Below, one piece after another: positions 49,387 to 57,859 of a DNA stretch of 64,000 nt (positions are counted from its first letter, which is position 1; each line of letters starts with the position of its first letter). A model generated the notes under the pieces. It did not search any database. It was not told the origin of the DNA and saw only the letters and a list, made by a program, of their open reading frames with translations. The stretch is from Phaeospirillum tilakii. Its GTDB lineage: Bacteria; Pseudomonadota; Alphaproteobacteria; Rhodospirillales; Magnetospirillaceae. The position numbers and the translations under genes are program-made. The DNA is taken from assembly GCF_042683125.1 (NCBI RefSeq), contig NZ_JBHUIY010000001.1, forward strand, positions 62,001 through 126,000, given 5' to 3'.

Positions 49387-50898
49387 TCAGGCTTGGCTGC
49401 GTTCGGGGCGGGGCGGATCGGCGCAGACCACCCGGTTGCGGCCGCCCCGTTTGGCCTGGTAAAGCGCCTGATCGGCGCGGGACAGGGCGGGGTCGATCGC
49501 CGTCTCGCCCGGGCGCAGCGAAGAGAGGCCGAGGCTGACGGTCATCGGCGGCAGGCCGTCCAGGCCCTGGCCGGCCTCGGTCGCCGCGCGCAGGCGCTCG
49601 GCCAGCGCCAGGGCGTCGGGCGGGGCGGTTTCCGGCAGCAGCAGGGCGAATTCCTCGCCCCCGATGCGGGCCGCCAGATCCTGATCGCGCACCAGGGCGC
49701 GGCACAGCCCGGCGAACCCACGCAGGGCGCGGTCGCCGGCATCGTGGCCGAAGCCGTCATTGATGCGCTTGAAGAAGTCGATGTCGATCATCACCACCGC
49801 CAGCGGATGGCCGTAGCGGCGGCTGCGGCGGATCTCGGCGGCGGCGGCGGCGAAGAAACGGGTGCGGTTGGCCAGTCCGGTCAGCGGATCGGTCAGGGCC
49901 AGCCGTTGCAGGGTGCGCTCCATCCGTTTGCGCTCGGTGATGTCCACCACCACCGCCAGGGCGGCGCGGCGCTGGCCGAGCGGGGCCACGGTGACGTCGA
50001 GCAGCACGTCGCGGCGTTGGCCGTCAGCCAGGGCGAGGTGGGTTTCAAAGCCGGTGACGTGACCGTGGCGGCGCAGCAGGGCGGCCAGACGGGTCAGATC
50101 GCGGCGGGCCAGCGCCCCCTCGACCGTGCCGGATCCGCCGGCGGCGGGGCCGAAATAGTCGAACGCGGCCCGGTTGGCGCGGATCAGCGATCCTTCGGGC
50201 AGGGCCAGGATCAGCAAGGGCGCCGGCACCGCGAGGAGAAGCTGGTTGAGCATCTCGCGGTGCTCGGCCAATTCCTGGCGGGCGGCGCGTTCCGAGGCCA
50301 GCGCGGCCCATTCCTGGCGATGGGCGCGGTTGGCCCCGACCAGGGCCAGGGCCAGCACCACGTTGACGGTCACCACCCCGAGGGCGACGCCGAGATCGGC
50401 CTGGCTCGGCGGCGTGACGGCGACATAGCCGGCCAGGGTGGCGAGGCTACAGGCCGCGCCGCAGCCCACCGCCCAGGCGAAGCGCAGCGGCAGCAGGAGG
50501 TAATAGATCAGGGGCAGCACGAACAGGATCAGCAAGGCCGGTTCGGAATGGGGGGTGACCAGCACGGCGCAGGCCGGAATGGTCAGCGCCGCCCACAGCA
50601 GGGCGAGGCGATGCTGGCCGGCGAGGGTGGTGCCGCGCCGCGCCAGCAGCCAGCACAGCAGCGAGGCAAGCACGATGTCGGTCCGCGCCGCGACAGCGGC
50701 CGGGAAATGCGGCCCGGAAAGAAACCTCAGGTCGTTCGCATAGAATAGAATATTAACCAGAGCGGCCCATTTGAAGGCAAGCACCAGACGACGGCCGCTT
50801 TCGTCCAGATGAGACTGGCGGAAAGCGGCTTCCTGACGGGGGTCGATGAATTCTCCGCCCCGGGAAAACTGTGCCGACGTCATGACGGCCCCGATCAT
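49387..50898 (-). CDS. Membrane diguanylate cyclase with PAS and GGDEF domains
   Basis: A 503-residue protein. About six membrane helices (residues 40-195), a PAS-like domain (about 215-330, ending AVVVDITERKR) and a GGDEF domain. The active-site loop RIGGEEFALLLPE is intact and the I-site RxxD (RDQD) stands five residues before it, so it probably makes c-di-GMP with product inhibition. DPLTGLANRTRFF and IDIDFFKRINDGFGHDAGD are also intact. The start is ATG 50898; ATG 50883 is an alternative. It lies upstream of the anf operon on the same strand, separated by 349 bp and not obviously linked. Confidence 0.9.
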   Translation of the reverse strand: MIGAVMTSAQFSRGGEFIDPRQEAAFRQSHLDESGRRLVLAFKWAALVNILFYANDLRFLSGPHFPAAVAARTDIVLASLLCWLLARRGTTLAGQHRLALLWAALTIPACAVLVTPHSEPALLILFVLPLIYYLLLPLRFAWAVGCGAACSLATLAGYVAVTPPSQADLGVALGVVTVNVVLALALVGANRAHRQEWAALASERAARQELAEHREMLNQLLLAVPAPLLILALPEGSLIRANRAAFDYFGPAAGGSGTVEGALARRDLTRLAALLRRHGHVTGFETHLALADGQRRDVLLDVTVAPLGQRRAALAVVVDITERKRMERTLQRLALTDPLTGLANRTRFFAAAAAEIRRSRRYGHPLAVVMIDIDFFKRINDGFGHDAGDRALRGFAGLCRALVRDQDLAARIGGEEFALLLPETAPPDALALAERLRAATEAGQGLDGLPPMTVSLGLSSLRPGETAIDPALSRADQALYQAKRGGRNRVVCADPPRPERSQA

Positions 50899-51148
50899 AT
50901 CCCGTCAGCGGTTTCGGCGCATGCCTTTCCGGCGCGACAACACTCCGTCGCGCCCGACCGACCCGCAAGGCGCGATCCTGGGTGGGGGGATGCCCGCGAT
51001 GATCCCCGCCCGGGTCGGCGTTGGCGAAAACGACGATTTTCCCCGGGCATCGTCTCTTTCCTTTTTGGTCGCGGCTTGTAATGATCGGCCGGGTCAGCCG
51101 GTCGGGCGCGCGGGCGGCGCGCCGGCCAAGGGACCATGCGGGGGTAGA

Positions 51149-51376
51149 ATGATCAGTCGGGACAGTTGTGGTGTCAGTGAGGGCGATCTGTTCGTCAAGG
51201 CGGGCAATCCGCGCGGACGAAGCTGGAAGGTGGTGGCGATCCGCGTCACCGTGGACGGGATTCCCCACGCCCAGATGGTGTCCTGCGACAATCGCAGCAG
51301 CACGCAGACCGTTTCCACCCTGATTCTGCGCAATCGCGAATTCTGGCTGCCGGTCGCGCCCTCGGTCGGGGGCTGA
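51149..51376 (+). CDS. Small conserved protein of unknown function
   Basis: A 75-residue soluble protein. It reads VSEGDLFVKAGNPRGRSWKV, then VDGIPHAQMVSCDN, TQTVSTLILRNREFWLPV. The GDLF/KxG...WxV...IPHA pattern recurs in small proteins of Rhodospirillaceae that I recall, but they have no known function. GGGGGTAG precedes the ATG. It converges with the TPR gene (9-bp gap). Confidence 0.6.
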   Translation: MISRDSCGVSEGDLFVKAGNPRGRSWKVVAIRVTVDGIPHAQMVSCDNRSSTQTVSTLILRNREFWLPVAPSVGG

Positions 51377-51385
51377 GCGGGGCGC

Positions 51386-53701
51386 TCAGCCCGCGCCCAG
51401 CGCCCGCCGCCACACCGCGCGATACAGCCGTTCCAGCTGGCGGGTCCAGCGTGGGCCGTCGCATAGCGCCGAGGTGGCGAGGGCGGCGCGGATCTCGCCG
51501 CGTCGCCGCCGCCAGCCGGCGACCCCGTCGGCGGCGGCCAGCGCCCGGGCGAGATAATCCTCGGCCGAGCCGGCGATCAATTCGTCGAGCCCGAGCGGGG
51601 CCAGCATCGCCGCGCTCCAGCGGCTGATCATCCGCGGCCAGGGCCAGGTGATCACCGGCACCCCCATCGCCAGCGCCTGGAACGAGGTGGTCGAGCCCGA
51701 GAACGGGAACGGGTCGAGCGCGATGTCGGCGTCATGGTAGCGGGCGAGGAACCCGGCCTCGTCGTCATGCTCGGCGATCATCTCGATCTGGTCGGGCGTC
51801 GCGCCGGCGGCGGTGAGAGCGGCGAGGAAGCGGGCGCGCAGTTCGGCCGAGGCATACAGCCCCATGTATTTCAGCACCAGCCGGGCGTCGGGGCGGGCGG
51901 TGAGCAGCCGGCCCCACAGCGCCAGGGTGGCGGGGCCGATCTTGGCCGGATTGTTGAAGCAGCAGAACACCGGCGCTCCCTGGCGCTCCGGGCCGGGCGG
52001 CGGCAGCGGCGGCAGGTCGGCGAGGTAGAACCGGGGCAGGCGCAGCGGCCGTTCGGTGAAATATTCCGTCCCCCCCGGCGGCAGCAGCCGGCGGTCGGCC
52101 ACCAGATAATCCATCTCGGCCAGACCGGAGGTGGCGACGTCGAACAGGCTGATCTGCACCGGCGCCGCCCGCCAGCCGGCGACCGAGGGGCGGTTCTGGT
52201 CGAAGCGGCCGGCCAGCACCACCAGGATGTCGATGCCGTCGGCGGCGATCTGGCGGGCGATCGCCTCGTCGGGGCGGCCGGCGACCGGATGAAAGCCGTC
52301 GGCCAGCGATTCGAACTGGGTGGTGATCTCGTCGCGGCGGCTGCCCAGGCTGTAGCAATGGATCTCGAACCGGGCGCGGTCATGGGCGCGCAGCACCGGC
52401 AGCAGGTTGGTCGCGACCGGATGGCGGCGGAAATCCGAGCCGAGATAGCCGACCCGCAGCCGGCGCCCGGCCTCTCCCGTGCGGGCGGCGGGGCGGGGGG
52501 CCAGCGGGCCGCGCCCGCCATAGCGTTGGCCGAAGCGGCGGTGCAGGGCGGCGATCGCCTCGGGGGCGAGATCGTCGCGGCTGGCGGCGGTGAACAGCAG
52601 GCTGCGCTGGATCGCCAGGGCGTCGTCCGGCCCGGGATCGGTGGCCAGCGCGCTTTCGAAACAGGCGCAGGCCTGTTCGGGCTGGCCGACCAGGGCGTGG
52701 ACGATGCCGAGATTGACCCAGGCGGCGGCGAGGCCGGGATTGAGGTCGAGCGCGGTGCGGTAGCGGGCCGCCGCCGCCTCGAACTGCCACATCGTCTTGT
52801 GCAGGTTGCCGAGGTTGCAATGCAGTTCGGCCATGTCGGGCCGCAGCGCCAGCGCGGCCTGGAACGCCGCCGCCGCCTCGTCGTGGCGGCCGAGATTGAG
52901 CAGGACGATGCCGAGATTGCTGTGGGGCTCGACCCGGCCGGGATCGAGCCGCGCCGCCTCGCGATAGGCCGCCGCCGCCGCGTCGAGCCGGCCGAGCGCG
53001 GTCAGGGTGGCGCCGAGATTGATCCGGGCGCGGGGATCCTCCGGCCGCAGCGCCGCCGCCGTGGCGAAGGCGGCGGCGGCCTCCTCGACCCGCCCCAGTC
53101 TCTTCAGCGTCAGCCCCAGCCCGAGCTGGGCCTCGTTGTCGTCGGGGCGCAGCCCCACCGCGGTGGCGAATGCCTCGGCGGCCTCGGCGGGGCGGCCCCG
53201 TTCGTTTTCGGCCTGCCCCAGGGCGAACCACAGTTCGGCCCAGTCCGGCCGCAGCCGCAGCGCGGCGCGCAGGCCCTCGGCCGCGCGGGTGGTGTCGCCC
53301 AGTTCGCGCCACAGCAGCGCCGCCTGCACCTGAAGCTCGACCCAGTCGGGGGCGAGGCTGAGGGCGGATTCATAGGACGCCGCCGCCCGCCGGGGCTGGC
53401 CCAGCCGGCGCAGCACCATGCCGAGGCTGGCATGATAGGGCGCGGCCAGCCAGTCGAGCGCCAGCGCCCGCTCGATCAGGCCGAGGGCGAGGCGGGAATG
53501 TCCGGCCTGATCGGCCACCAGTCCGAGCAGATGCAGGCTGGGGGCATGGCGGGGATCGCGGGCCAGGATCGCCCGGGCCCGCCGCGCCGCGTCGAGCAGC
53601 CGTCCGGCCTGATGGTCGTCGCGGGCGGCGGCGAAGCAGGCCGCGATCGTTCCTTCGTCATCGCCCAGGGTCACGATCGGGTCGTCTCCGCCTTTTTTCA
53701 T
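51386..53701 (-). CDS. TPR protein with SPINDLY/O-GlcNAc-transferase-like C-terminus
   Basis: A 771-residue protein. Residues about 10-370 hold roughly ten TPR units (for example ALALDWLAAPYHASLGMVLR, AAALRPEDPRARINLGATLT, AALALRPDMAELHCNLGNLH). Residues about 410-760 carry the glycosyltransferase 41-like domain: RLRVGYLGSDFRRHPVATNL, FVDILVVLAGRFDQN-like segment IDILVVLAGRF, CCFNNPAKIGP, FSGSTTSFQALAMGVPVITW. Bacterial homologues glycosylate proteins or glycans; some modify flagellin, but none of those genes is near. Start ATG 53701; it has a weak ribosome site. Confidence 0.9.
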   Translation of the reverse strand: MKKGGDDPIVTLGDDEGTIAACFAAARDDHQAGRLLDAARRARAILARDPRHAPSLHLLGLVADQAGHSRLALGLIERALALDWLAAPYHASLGMVLRRLGQPRRAAASYESALSLAPDWVELQVQAALLWRELGDTTRAAEGLRAALRLRPDWAELWFALGQAENERGRPAEAAEAFATAVGLRPDDNEAQLGLGLTLKRLGRVEEAAAAFATAAALRPEDPRARINLGATLTALGRLDAAAAAYREAARLDPGRVEPHSNLGIVLLNLGRHDEAAAAFQAALALRPDMAELHCNLGNLHKTMWQFEAAAARYRTALDLNPGLAAAWVNLGIVHALVGQPEQACACFESALATDPGPDDALAIQRSLLFTAASRDDLAPEAIAALHRRFGQRYGGRGPLAPRPAARTGEAGRRLRVGYLGSDFRRHPVATNLLPVLRAHDRARFEIHCYSLGSRRDEITTQFESLADGFHPVAGRPDEAIARQIAADGIDILVVLAGRFDQNRPSVAGWRAAPVQISLFDVATSGLAEMDYLVADRRLLPPGGTEYFTERPLRLPRFYLADLPPLPPPGPERQGAPVFCCFNNPAKIGPATLALWGRLLTARPDARLVLKYMGLYASAELRARFLAALTAAGATPDQIEMIAEHDDEAGFLARYHDADIALDPFPFSGSTTSFQALAMGVPVITWPWPRMISRWSAAMLAPLGLDELIAGSAEDYLARALAAADGVAGWRRRRGEIRAALATSALCDGPRWTRQLERLYRAVWRRALGAG

Positions 53702-53770
53702 CGCGAGCGATGGTAGGCGGGGGCGGGCGGCGTGGCAAGATTTAGGGGGCGGGGTCCGTTTCAGCCCGCC

Positions 53771-53816
53771 GCGGGGCTGCCGCCCCGCCCCCCGCCTGGA
53801 GGCTGGCGCCTCCAGA
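53771..53816 (+). repeat. Two-hairpin extragenic element, copy H (forward)
   Basis: GCGGGGC-TGC-CGCCCCGC hairpin, linker CCCCCGCC, TGGAGGC-TGGC-GCCTCCA, then GACCTCTCCCTTTTT. Confidence 0.75.
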
Positions 53817-53822
53817 CCTCTC

Positions 53823-53839
53823 CCTTTTTCTAAAAAAGG
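53823..53839. terminator. CCTTTTT/AAAAAAGG hairpin
   Basis: CCTTTTT-CT-AAAAAAGG. It lies between the upstream end of the TPR gene and the chemoreceptor stop, directly behind repeat copy H, as in copy D. Confidence 0.45.
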
Positions 53840-53862
53840 AGGTTGGTCAGGGATGGGCGGTG

Positions 53863-55512
53863 TCAGGCCATCAGCCGGTCGAGGTTGGTCAGCACCCCCT
53901 GCGAGGCCTTCTCGACCTCGGCGATGTAGGCCATCGCCTGCTCGAAATGGCCGTCATTGTAGGCCCTGACCGCCGCGATGCCGTTCTGGTGCACGTCGCG
54001 ATGATGGGGTTCCAGTTCGGTGAAGGCGGGGTGGCCGTGGAAATGGGCCGAGCCCGAGCCGTAATACCATTTGCCCAGCCGGCAGGTGTGCTCGTTCGCC
54101 AGTTCGTCGGCCGACAGCTTGACCTTGCCGGTCATCATGTCGACCAGCCGCTTCTTCCACAGCACGTGGTCGGCCTTGGCGACCATCACGATCTTGTTGT
54201 GGATCTGCTGGTCCATCAGCAGCGCGAGCTGGCCCGACACCTCCTCCTCGACATTGCCGAGCGACCGGGTGCTCTGCTCGATCCCCTCGGCATTGGCCTC
54301 GCCCAGGCTGACCAGTTTGTGGATGGTGGCCGAGATCTCGGTGGTGGCGGCGGCCTGTTCGCCGAGGATGCGCGACACCGTGCCCATCCGCTGGTTGGTG
54401 TCGTCGACCAGTTGGCCGATCTCCTCCATCCGCTGCCCCATCGCCTCCATCGAGCCGCGCCCCTGCATGATCGCCTCCGAGCCGCTTTTCATCGTGGCGA
54501 TGATGCCTTCCATCTCGTCGCGCAGCTTCTGGATCCGTCCGCCGATGTCGATGGTGGCGCGCGCGGTCTGGTTGGCGAGGCTCTTGACCTCGCCGGCCAC
54601 CACCGCGAAGCCCTTGCCGGCCTCGCCGGCGCGGGCCGCTTCGATGGTGGCGTTCAAGGCCAGCAGGTTGGTCTGGCTGGCGATCTCCTCGATCGAGGCC
54701 AGGATGTCGCCGATCGCCGCCGAGGCCCGGGCCAGGGCATCGACCCGGCCGGCGGCGTCATGCACCGCCGTCTCGATCGAGGCGAACTCGCTCATCGCGG
54801 TGGTGACCGCCCGCCGCCCCGATTCGGTCACCGCCCGCGCCTCGGCCGAACGGCTGGCGGCGCCCTCGCTCTGGCTGCTGATTTCCTGGATGCTGGCCAG
54901 CAATTGCTCGGCGGTGGCGGCCATGCCGTGGGCCTCGTCGCGGGCGCGGCGGACCCCGCCGACGATGCGGGCGTTGGCGATCGCCCCCTCGTTGACGGTC
55001 ATCGAGATCGTCACCGCGTTCTGCAACATCCGGGTGGTGAACATCCGCAGGGTTTCGGACTGGGTTTTCATCAGGTCGAGGGTGGCGTTGACCCGGGTGA
55101 CGTAGCGGCCGAATTCGCCGCGCATGCCGCTGGCGATGATCCGGCGGTGGAACCGCGCTTCGGCGGCGGCGCGCATCGCCGCGTCGATTTCCTTGGCGAA
55201 GGCCTCGGTCTGGTCGAGCAGGCGGTTGAGGGCGCGCTGGAGTTCGCCCTCGCCGCCGCCCCCGCCCGGATGGAGCCGGACATGCAGGGCGCCATCGGCG
55301 GCGGCGGCCAGGGTGGCGGCGGTGCGGCGCAGGGCGCGGCGGCTGGCCAGCGCCCATCCGCCCGCCGCCATCACCGCCAGGGCGGGCAGGGCGGCGGCGA
55401 GGGCGAGGTCGGGACGGCCGAGGGCGGCGGCCGAGACGGCGGCGGCGGCCTGCCCGGCCAGCGCGACGGCAAGGGCGAGCAGGGCCTTAGAGTTCGAGGA
55501 CAAACTGCTCAT
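53863..55512 (-). CDS. Methyl-accepting chemotaxis protein with C-terminal CZB domain
   Basis: A 549-residue receptor. Two hydrophobic segments (about 10-25 and 35-55) form a short hairpin anchor without a real periplasmic domain. A HAMP-like region precedes the MCP signalling domain (tip SIEEIASQTNLLALNATIEA, then GKGFAVVAGEVKSLANQTA). The last 110 residues form a chemoreceptor zinc-binding (CZB) domain, with HNKIVMVAKADHVLWKKRLV, EHTCRLGKWYYG and the paired His near the end. CZB domains sense zinc or hypochlorite. The start overlaps the 3' end of the PAS gene by 26 bases, so the two behave as a split Aer-like receptor. Confidence 0.92.
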   Translation of the reverse strand: MSSLSSNSKALLALAVALAGQAAAAVSAAALGRPDLALAAALPALAVMAAGGWALASRRALRRTAATLAAAADGALHVRLHPGGGGGEGELQRALNRLLDQTEAFAKEIDAAMRAAAEARFHRRIIASGMRGEFGRYVTRVNATLDLMKTQSETLRMFTTRMLQNAVTISMTVNEGAIANARIVGGVRRARDEAHGMAATAEQLLASIQEISSQSEGAASRSAEARAVTESGRRAVTTAMSEFASIETAVHDAAGRVDALARASAAIGDILASIEEIASQTNLLALNATIEAARAGEAGKGFAVVAGEVKSLANQTARATIDIGGRIQKLRDEMEGIIATMKSGSEAIMQGRGSMEAMGQRMEEIGQLVDDTNQRMGTVSRILGEQAAATTEISATIHKLVSLGEANAEGIEQSTRSLGNVEEEVSGQLALLMDQQIHNKIVMVAKADHVLWKKRLVDMMTGKVKLSADELANEHTCRLGKWYYGSGSAHFHGHPAFTELEPHHRDVHQNGIAAVRAYNDGHFEQAMAYIAEVEKASQGVLTNLDRLMA

Positions 55513-56008
55513 AGCTCTTTCCCTTTTCCGCCAGAATCGATTCGAGCAGCGCGCCGCCTGCCTCCAGCCCGGCCTTGCGGTCGGCCGCGCCGGCCTCGGC
55601 CTCGGCGAGGCGGGCGTAAAGCGGCCGGATCGCCGCCAGCGCCTCGCGCCGCGCCACCCGGCGGTTGGAATGGTAGCCGATCGGGCTGCCATCGGCGGCC
55701 CAGTCGGGGGTGACGTGGGCCAGCACCCAATAATGGTCGCCGTTCTTGCAGCGGTTGACGACGTAGGCGAAGATTTCCTCGCCCCGCCCGATGGTTTCCC
55801 ACAGCAGGCGGAAGATCGTCCGTGGCATCGCCGCGTGGCGGATGACATTGTGGGGCTTCCCCAGCAATTCCGCCTCGCGATAGCCCGACACCCGGACGAA
55901 GACGTCGTTGCAATAGGTGATCCGGCCCTGCAGGTCGGTTTTCGAGACAATCAGTTCGTTGTCGGCGAACGTCACTTCCCGTCCCGGTACCACCAAATCC
56001 CCGCCCAT
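55487..56008 (-). CDS. Aer-type PAS domain protein
   Basis: A 173-residue protein of one PAS domain plus a coiled tail. ITYCNDVFVRVSGYREAELL, GKPHNVIRHAAMPRTIF and NGDHYWVLAHVTPDW are the conserved blocks of Aer, which binds FAD and senses redox state. Here the sensor is not fused to a receptor, but its gene overlaps the downstream CZB chemoreceptor gene by 26 bases. I infer that the two proteins work as a redox receptor pair. Start ATG 56008. Confidence 0.85.
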   Translation of the reverse strand: MGGDLVVPGREVTFADNELIVSKTDLQGRITYCNDVFVRVSGYREAELLGKPHNVIRHAAMPRTIFRLLWETIGRGEEIFAYVVNRCKNGDHYWVLAHVTPDWAADGSPIGYHSNRRVARREALAAIRPLYARLAEAEAGAADRKAGLEAGGALLESILAEKGKSYEQFVLEL

Positions 56009-56196
56009 TCTCCCGTCTCCATCCGGTTTTTGTCGTTTTTTCGATTTTTAAGTGTTGGCGGAGTCGCGCCAGCGCGGCCGGCAAGGCGTCGGCACGCGAA
56101 ACAGACTAAAGCCAAAGATCTAAATTAGAATGAAAGGCGATGCCGGAGAGGGGAGGATTGGTGTGTCAGGTGAAGGTATTGGTTGCTGCCCCGCGT

Positions 56197-56243
56197 GTGG
56201 GCTCCGCCCACCCCCGCCAAGGGCCGCAAGGCCCTTGGAACCC
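56197..56243 (+). repeat. Two-hairpin extragenic element, copy I (forward)
   Basis: GTGGGC-TCC-GCCCAC hairpin, linker CCCCGCC, AAGGGCC-GCAA-GGCCCTT, GGAACCC. Confidence 0.75.
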
Positions 56244-56313
56244 ATGGGTGGTCGGGCGCGGAGCGGCCTTTCAGCTTGGGCGCGGGGGCCTGCCGCGCGA
56301 AGGGCAAGGGAAA

Positions 56314-56360
56314 GGGTTCCAAGGGCCTTGCGGCCCTTGGCGGGGGCGGGCAGAGCCCGC
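56314..56360 (-). repeat. Two-hairpin extragenic element, copy J (reverse)
   Basis: GGGTTCCAAGGGCC-TTGC-GGCCCTTGG, linker CGGGG, GCGGGC-AGA-GCCCGC. Forward orientation relative to der, 35 bases after its stop. Confidence 0.75.
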
Positions 56361-56395
56361 GCAACCCGTGTGTGTCACGCGCAAGGGGCGCGGGA

Positions 56396-57838
56396 TCAGT
56401 CCTCGGCGTAGGGGTTGCGGCCGCCCCGGACATAGAGGCGGATCGGCACGCCCTGGAGGTCGAAGGCGTCGCGCAGGCCGTTGACCAGATAACGCTGATA
56501 GGATTCGGGCAGCTCGTCCGGCCGGGTGGCGAACAGGGCAAAGGTCGGCGGCCGGCCCTTGATCTGGGTCATGTAGCGGATCTTGTAGCGCCGGCCCCCG
56601 GGCAGGGCCGGCGGCGGGTGGCGGTCGAGCATCTCGGCCAGCCAGCGGTTGAGCCGCGCCGTCGGCACCCGGCGGTTCCACACCGTCCACGACTCGATCA
56701 CCGCGTCCATCAGCCGGTCGAGCCCGCGCCCGGTCAGCGCCGACAGGGTGACGGTGCGGACTCCCTTGATCTGCGGCGCCGAGGTTTCCAGCCGGTCGCG
56801 CAGCCGGCCCAGCGCCTGCTGGGGCTGATCGACCGTGTCCCATTTGTTGATGGCGATCACCACCGCGCGGCCTTCCTCGACGATCAGGCGCAGGATGGTC
56901 AGGTCCTGCTTGTCGAGGATCTGCGCCGCGTCCATCACCAGCACCACCACCTCGGCGCGGCGGATCGATTCCAGCGTGTTGCCGACCGACAGCTTCTCGA
57001 CCGCGTCATGGATCTGCGCCTTGCGGCGCAGGCCGGCGGTATCGACCAGCTTCATCGCGCGGCCCTGGTGGGTCCATTCGACCCCGATCGCGTCGCGGGT
57101 CAGCCCGGCCTCGGGGCCGGTCAGCATCCGCTCCTCGCCCAGCAGCTGGTTGATCAGGGTCGATTTGCCGACATTGGGGCGGCCGACGATCACCATCGTC
57201 AGCGGCCGGCCGGGCTCGGGGGCGGGGTCGATCACCTCGTCGCCCTCGCCCTCGGTCGCGGCCTCGGTCTCGCCGCGCGCCGCCGCTTCCTCGGCGGCGA
57301 GGCGTTCCTCCTCCTCGATCTCGTCGGCGAAGCGGACCCCGGCCTTGCGGGCGTGGGGCAGCAGCGCCTCGAACAGTTCGAGCAGGCCCTCGCCATGCTC
57401 GGCCGACACCGGCACCGGCTCGCCCAGGCCGAGGGCGTAGCATTCGTACAGGCCGGGGGCGCCGGCCTTGCCCTCGCATTTGTTGGCGACCAGGATCACC
57501 GGGGTGCGCTGGCGGCGCAGATGGTCGGCGAAATGACGGTCGAGCGGGGTCACCCCGGCGCGGGCGTCGATCAGCAGCAGGGCGACATCGGCGTCGGCGA
57601 CGGCGCGGTCGGTCTGACGGCGCATCCGCGCCTCGATGCTGTCGTCGGTCTCATCCTCGAAGCCGGCGGTATCGACGACGCGGAAATCGAGCCCGAGCAG
57701 GCTGGCGTCGCCGTCGCGGCGGTCGCGGGTGATGCCGGGCTGATCGTGGACGATCGCCAGCTTGCGCCCGATCAGGCGATTGAACAGGGTGGACTTGCCG
57801 ACATTGGGCCGTCCGACGATGGCGACGGTGAAGGTCAT
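56396..57838 (-). CDS. der: GTPase Der (EngA), ribosome assembly
   Basis: A 480-residue protein with two GTPase domains needed for 50S maturation. Domain 1 has VAIVGRPNVGKSTLFNRLIG (G1), DTAGF (G3) and NKCEG (G4); domain 2 has VIVGRPNVGKSTLINQLLGE, DTAGLR and NKWDTV. The KH-like C-terminal domain begins near residue 375 (RVPTARLNRWLAEML). A 40-residue Glu-rich linker joins the GTPase domains. It follows bamB (21 bp gap) in the usual yfgM-bamB-der order. Confidence 0.97.
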   Translation of the reverse strand: MTFTVAIVGRPNVGKSTLFNRLIGRKLAIVHDQPGITRDRRDGDASLLGLDFRVVDTAGFEDETDDSIEARMRRQTDRAVADADVALLLIDARAGVTPLDRHFADHLRRQRTPVILVANKCEGKAGAPGLYECYALGLGEPVPVSAEHGEGLLELFEALLPHARKAGVRFADEIEEEERLAAEEAAARGETEAATEGEGDEVIDPAPEPGRPLTMVIVGRPNVGKSTLINQLLGEERMLTGPEAGLTRDAIGVEWTHQGRAMKLVDTAGLRRKAQIHDAVEKLSVGNTLESIRRAEVVVLVMDAAQILDKQDLTILRLIVEEGRAVVIAINKWDTVDQPQQALGRLRDRLETSAPQIKGVRTVTLSALTGRGLDRLMDAVIESWTVWNRRVPTARLNRWLAEMLDRHPPPALPGGRRYKIRYMTQIKGRPPTFALFATRPDELPESYQRYLVNGLRDAFDLQGVPIRLYVRGGRNPYAED

Positions 57839-57859
57839 ACGGAAAAGGGTTCCTGCAAC

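Larger units (their letters stand above)
56009..56395. other. 387-bp intergenic region with inverted pair of repeats
   Basis: No gene seen. It contains repeat copy I (forward) and copy J (reverse) 70 bp apart, facing each other, between the PAS gene and der. Their adjacent second arms (CCAAGGGCC/GGCCCTTGG) are the same sequence, so the whole region could fold as one long stem. Confidence 0.6.
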
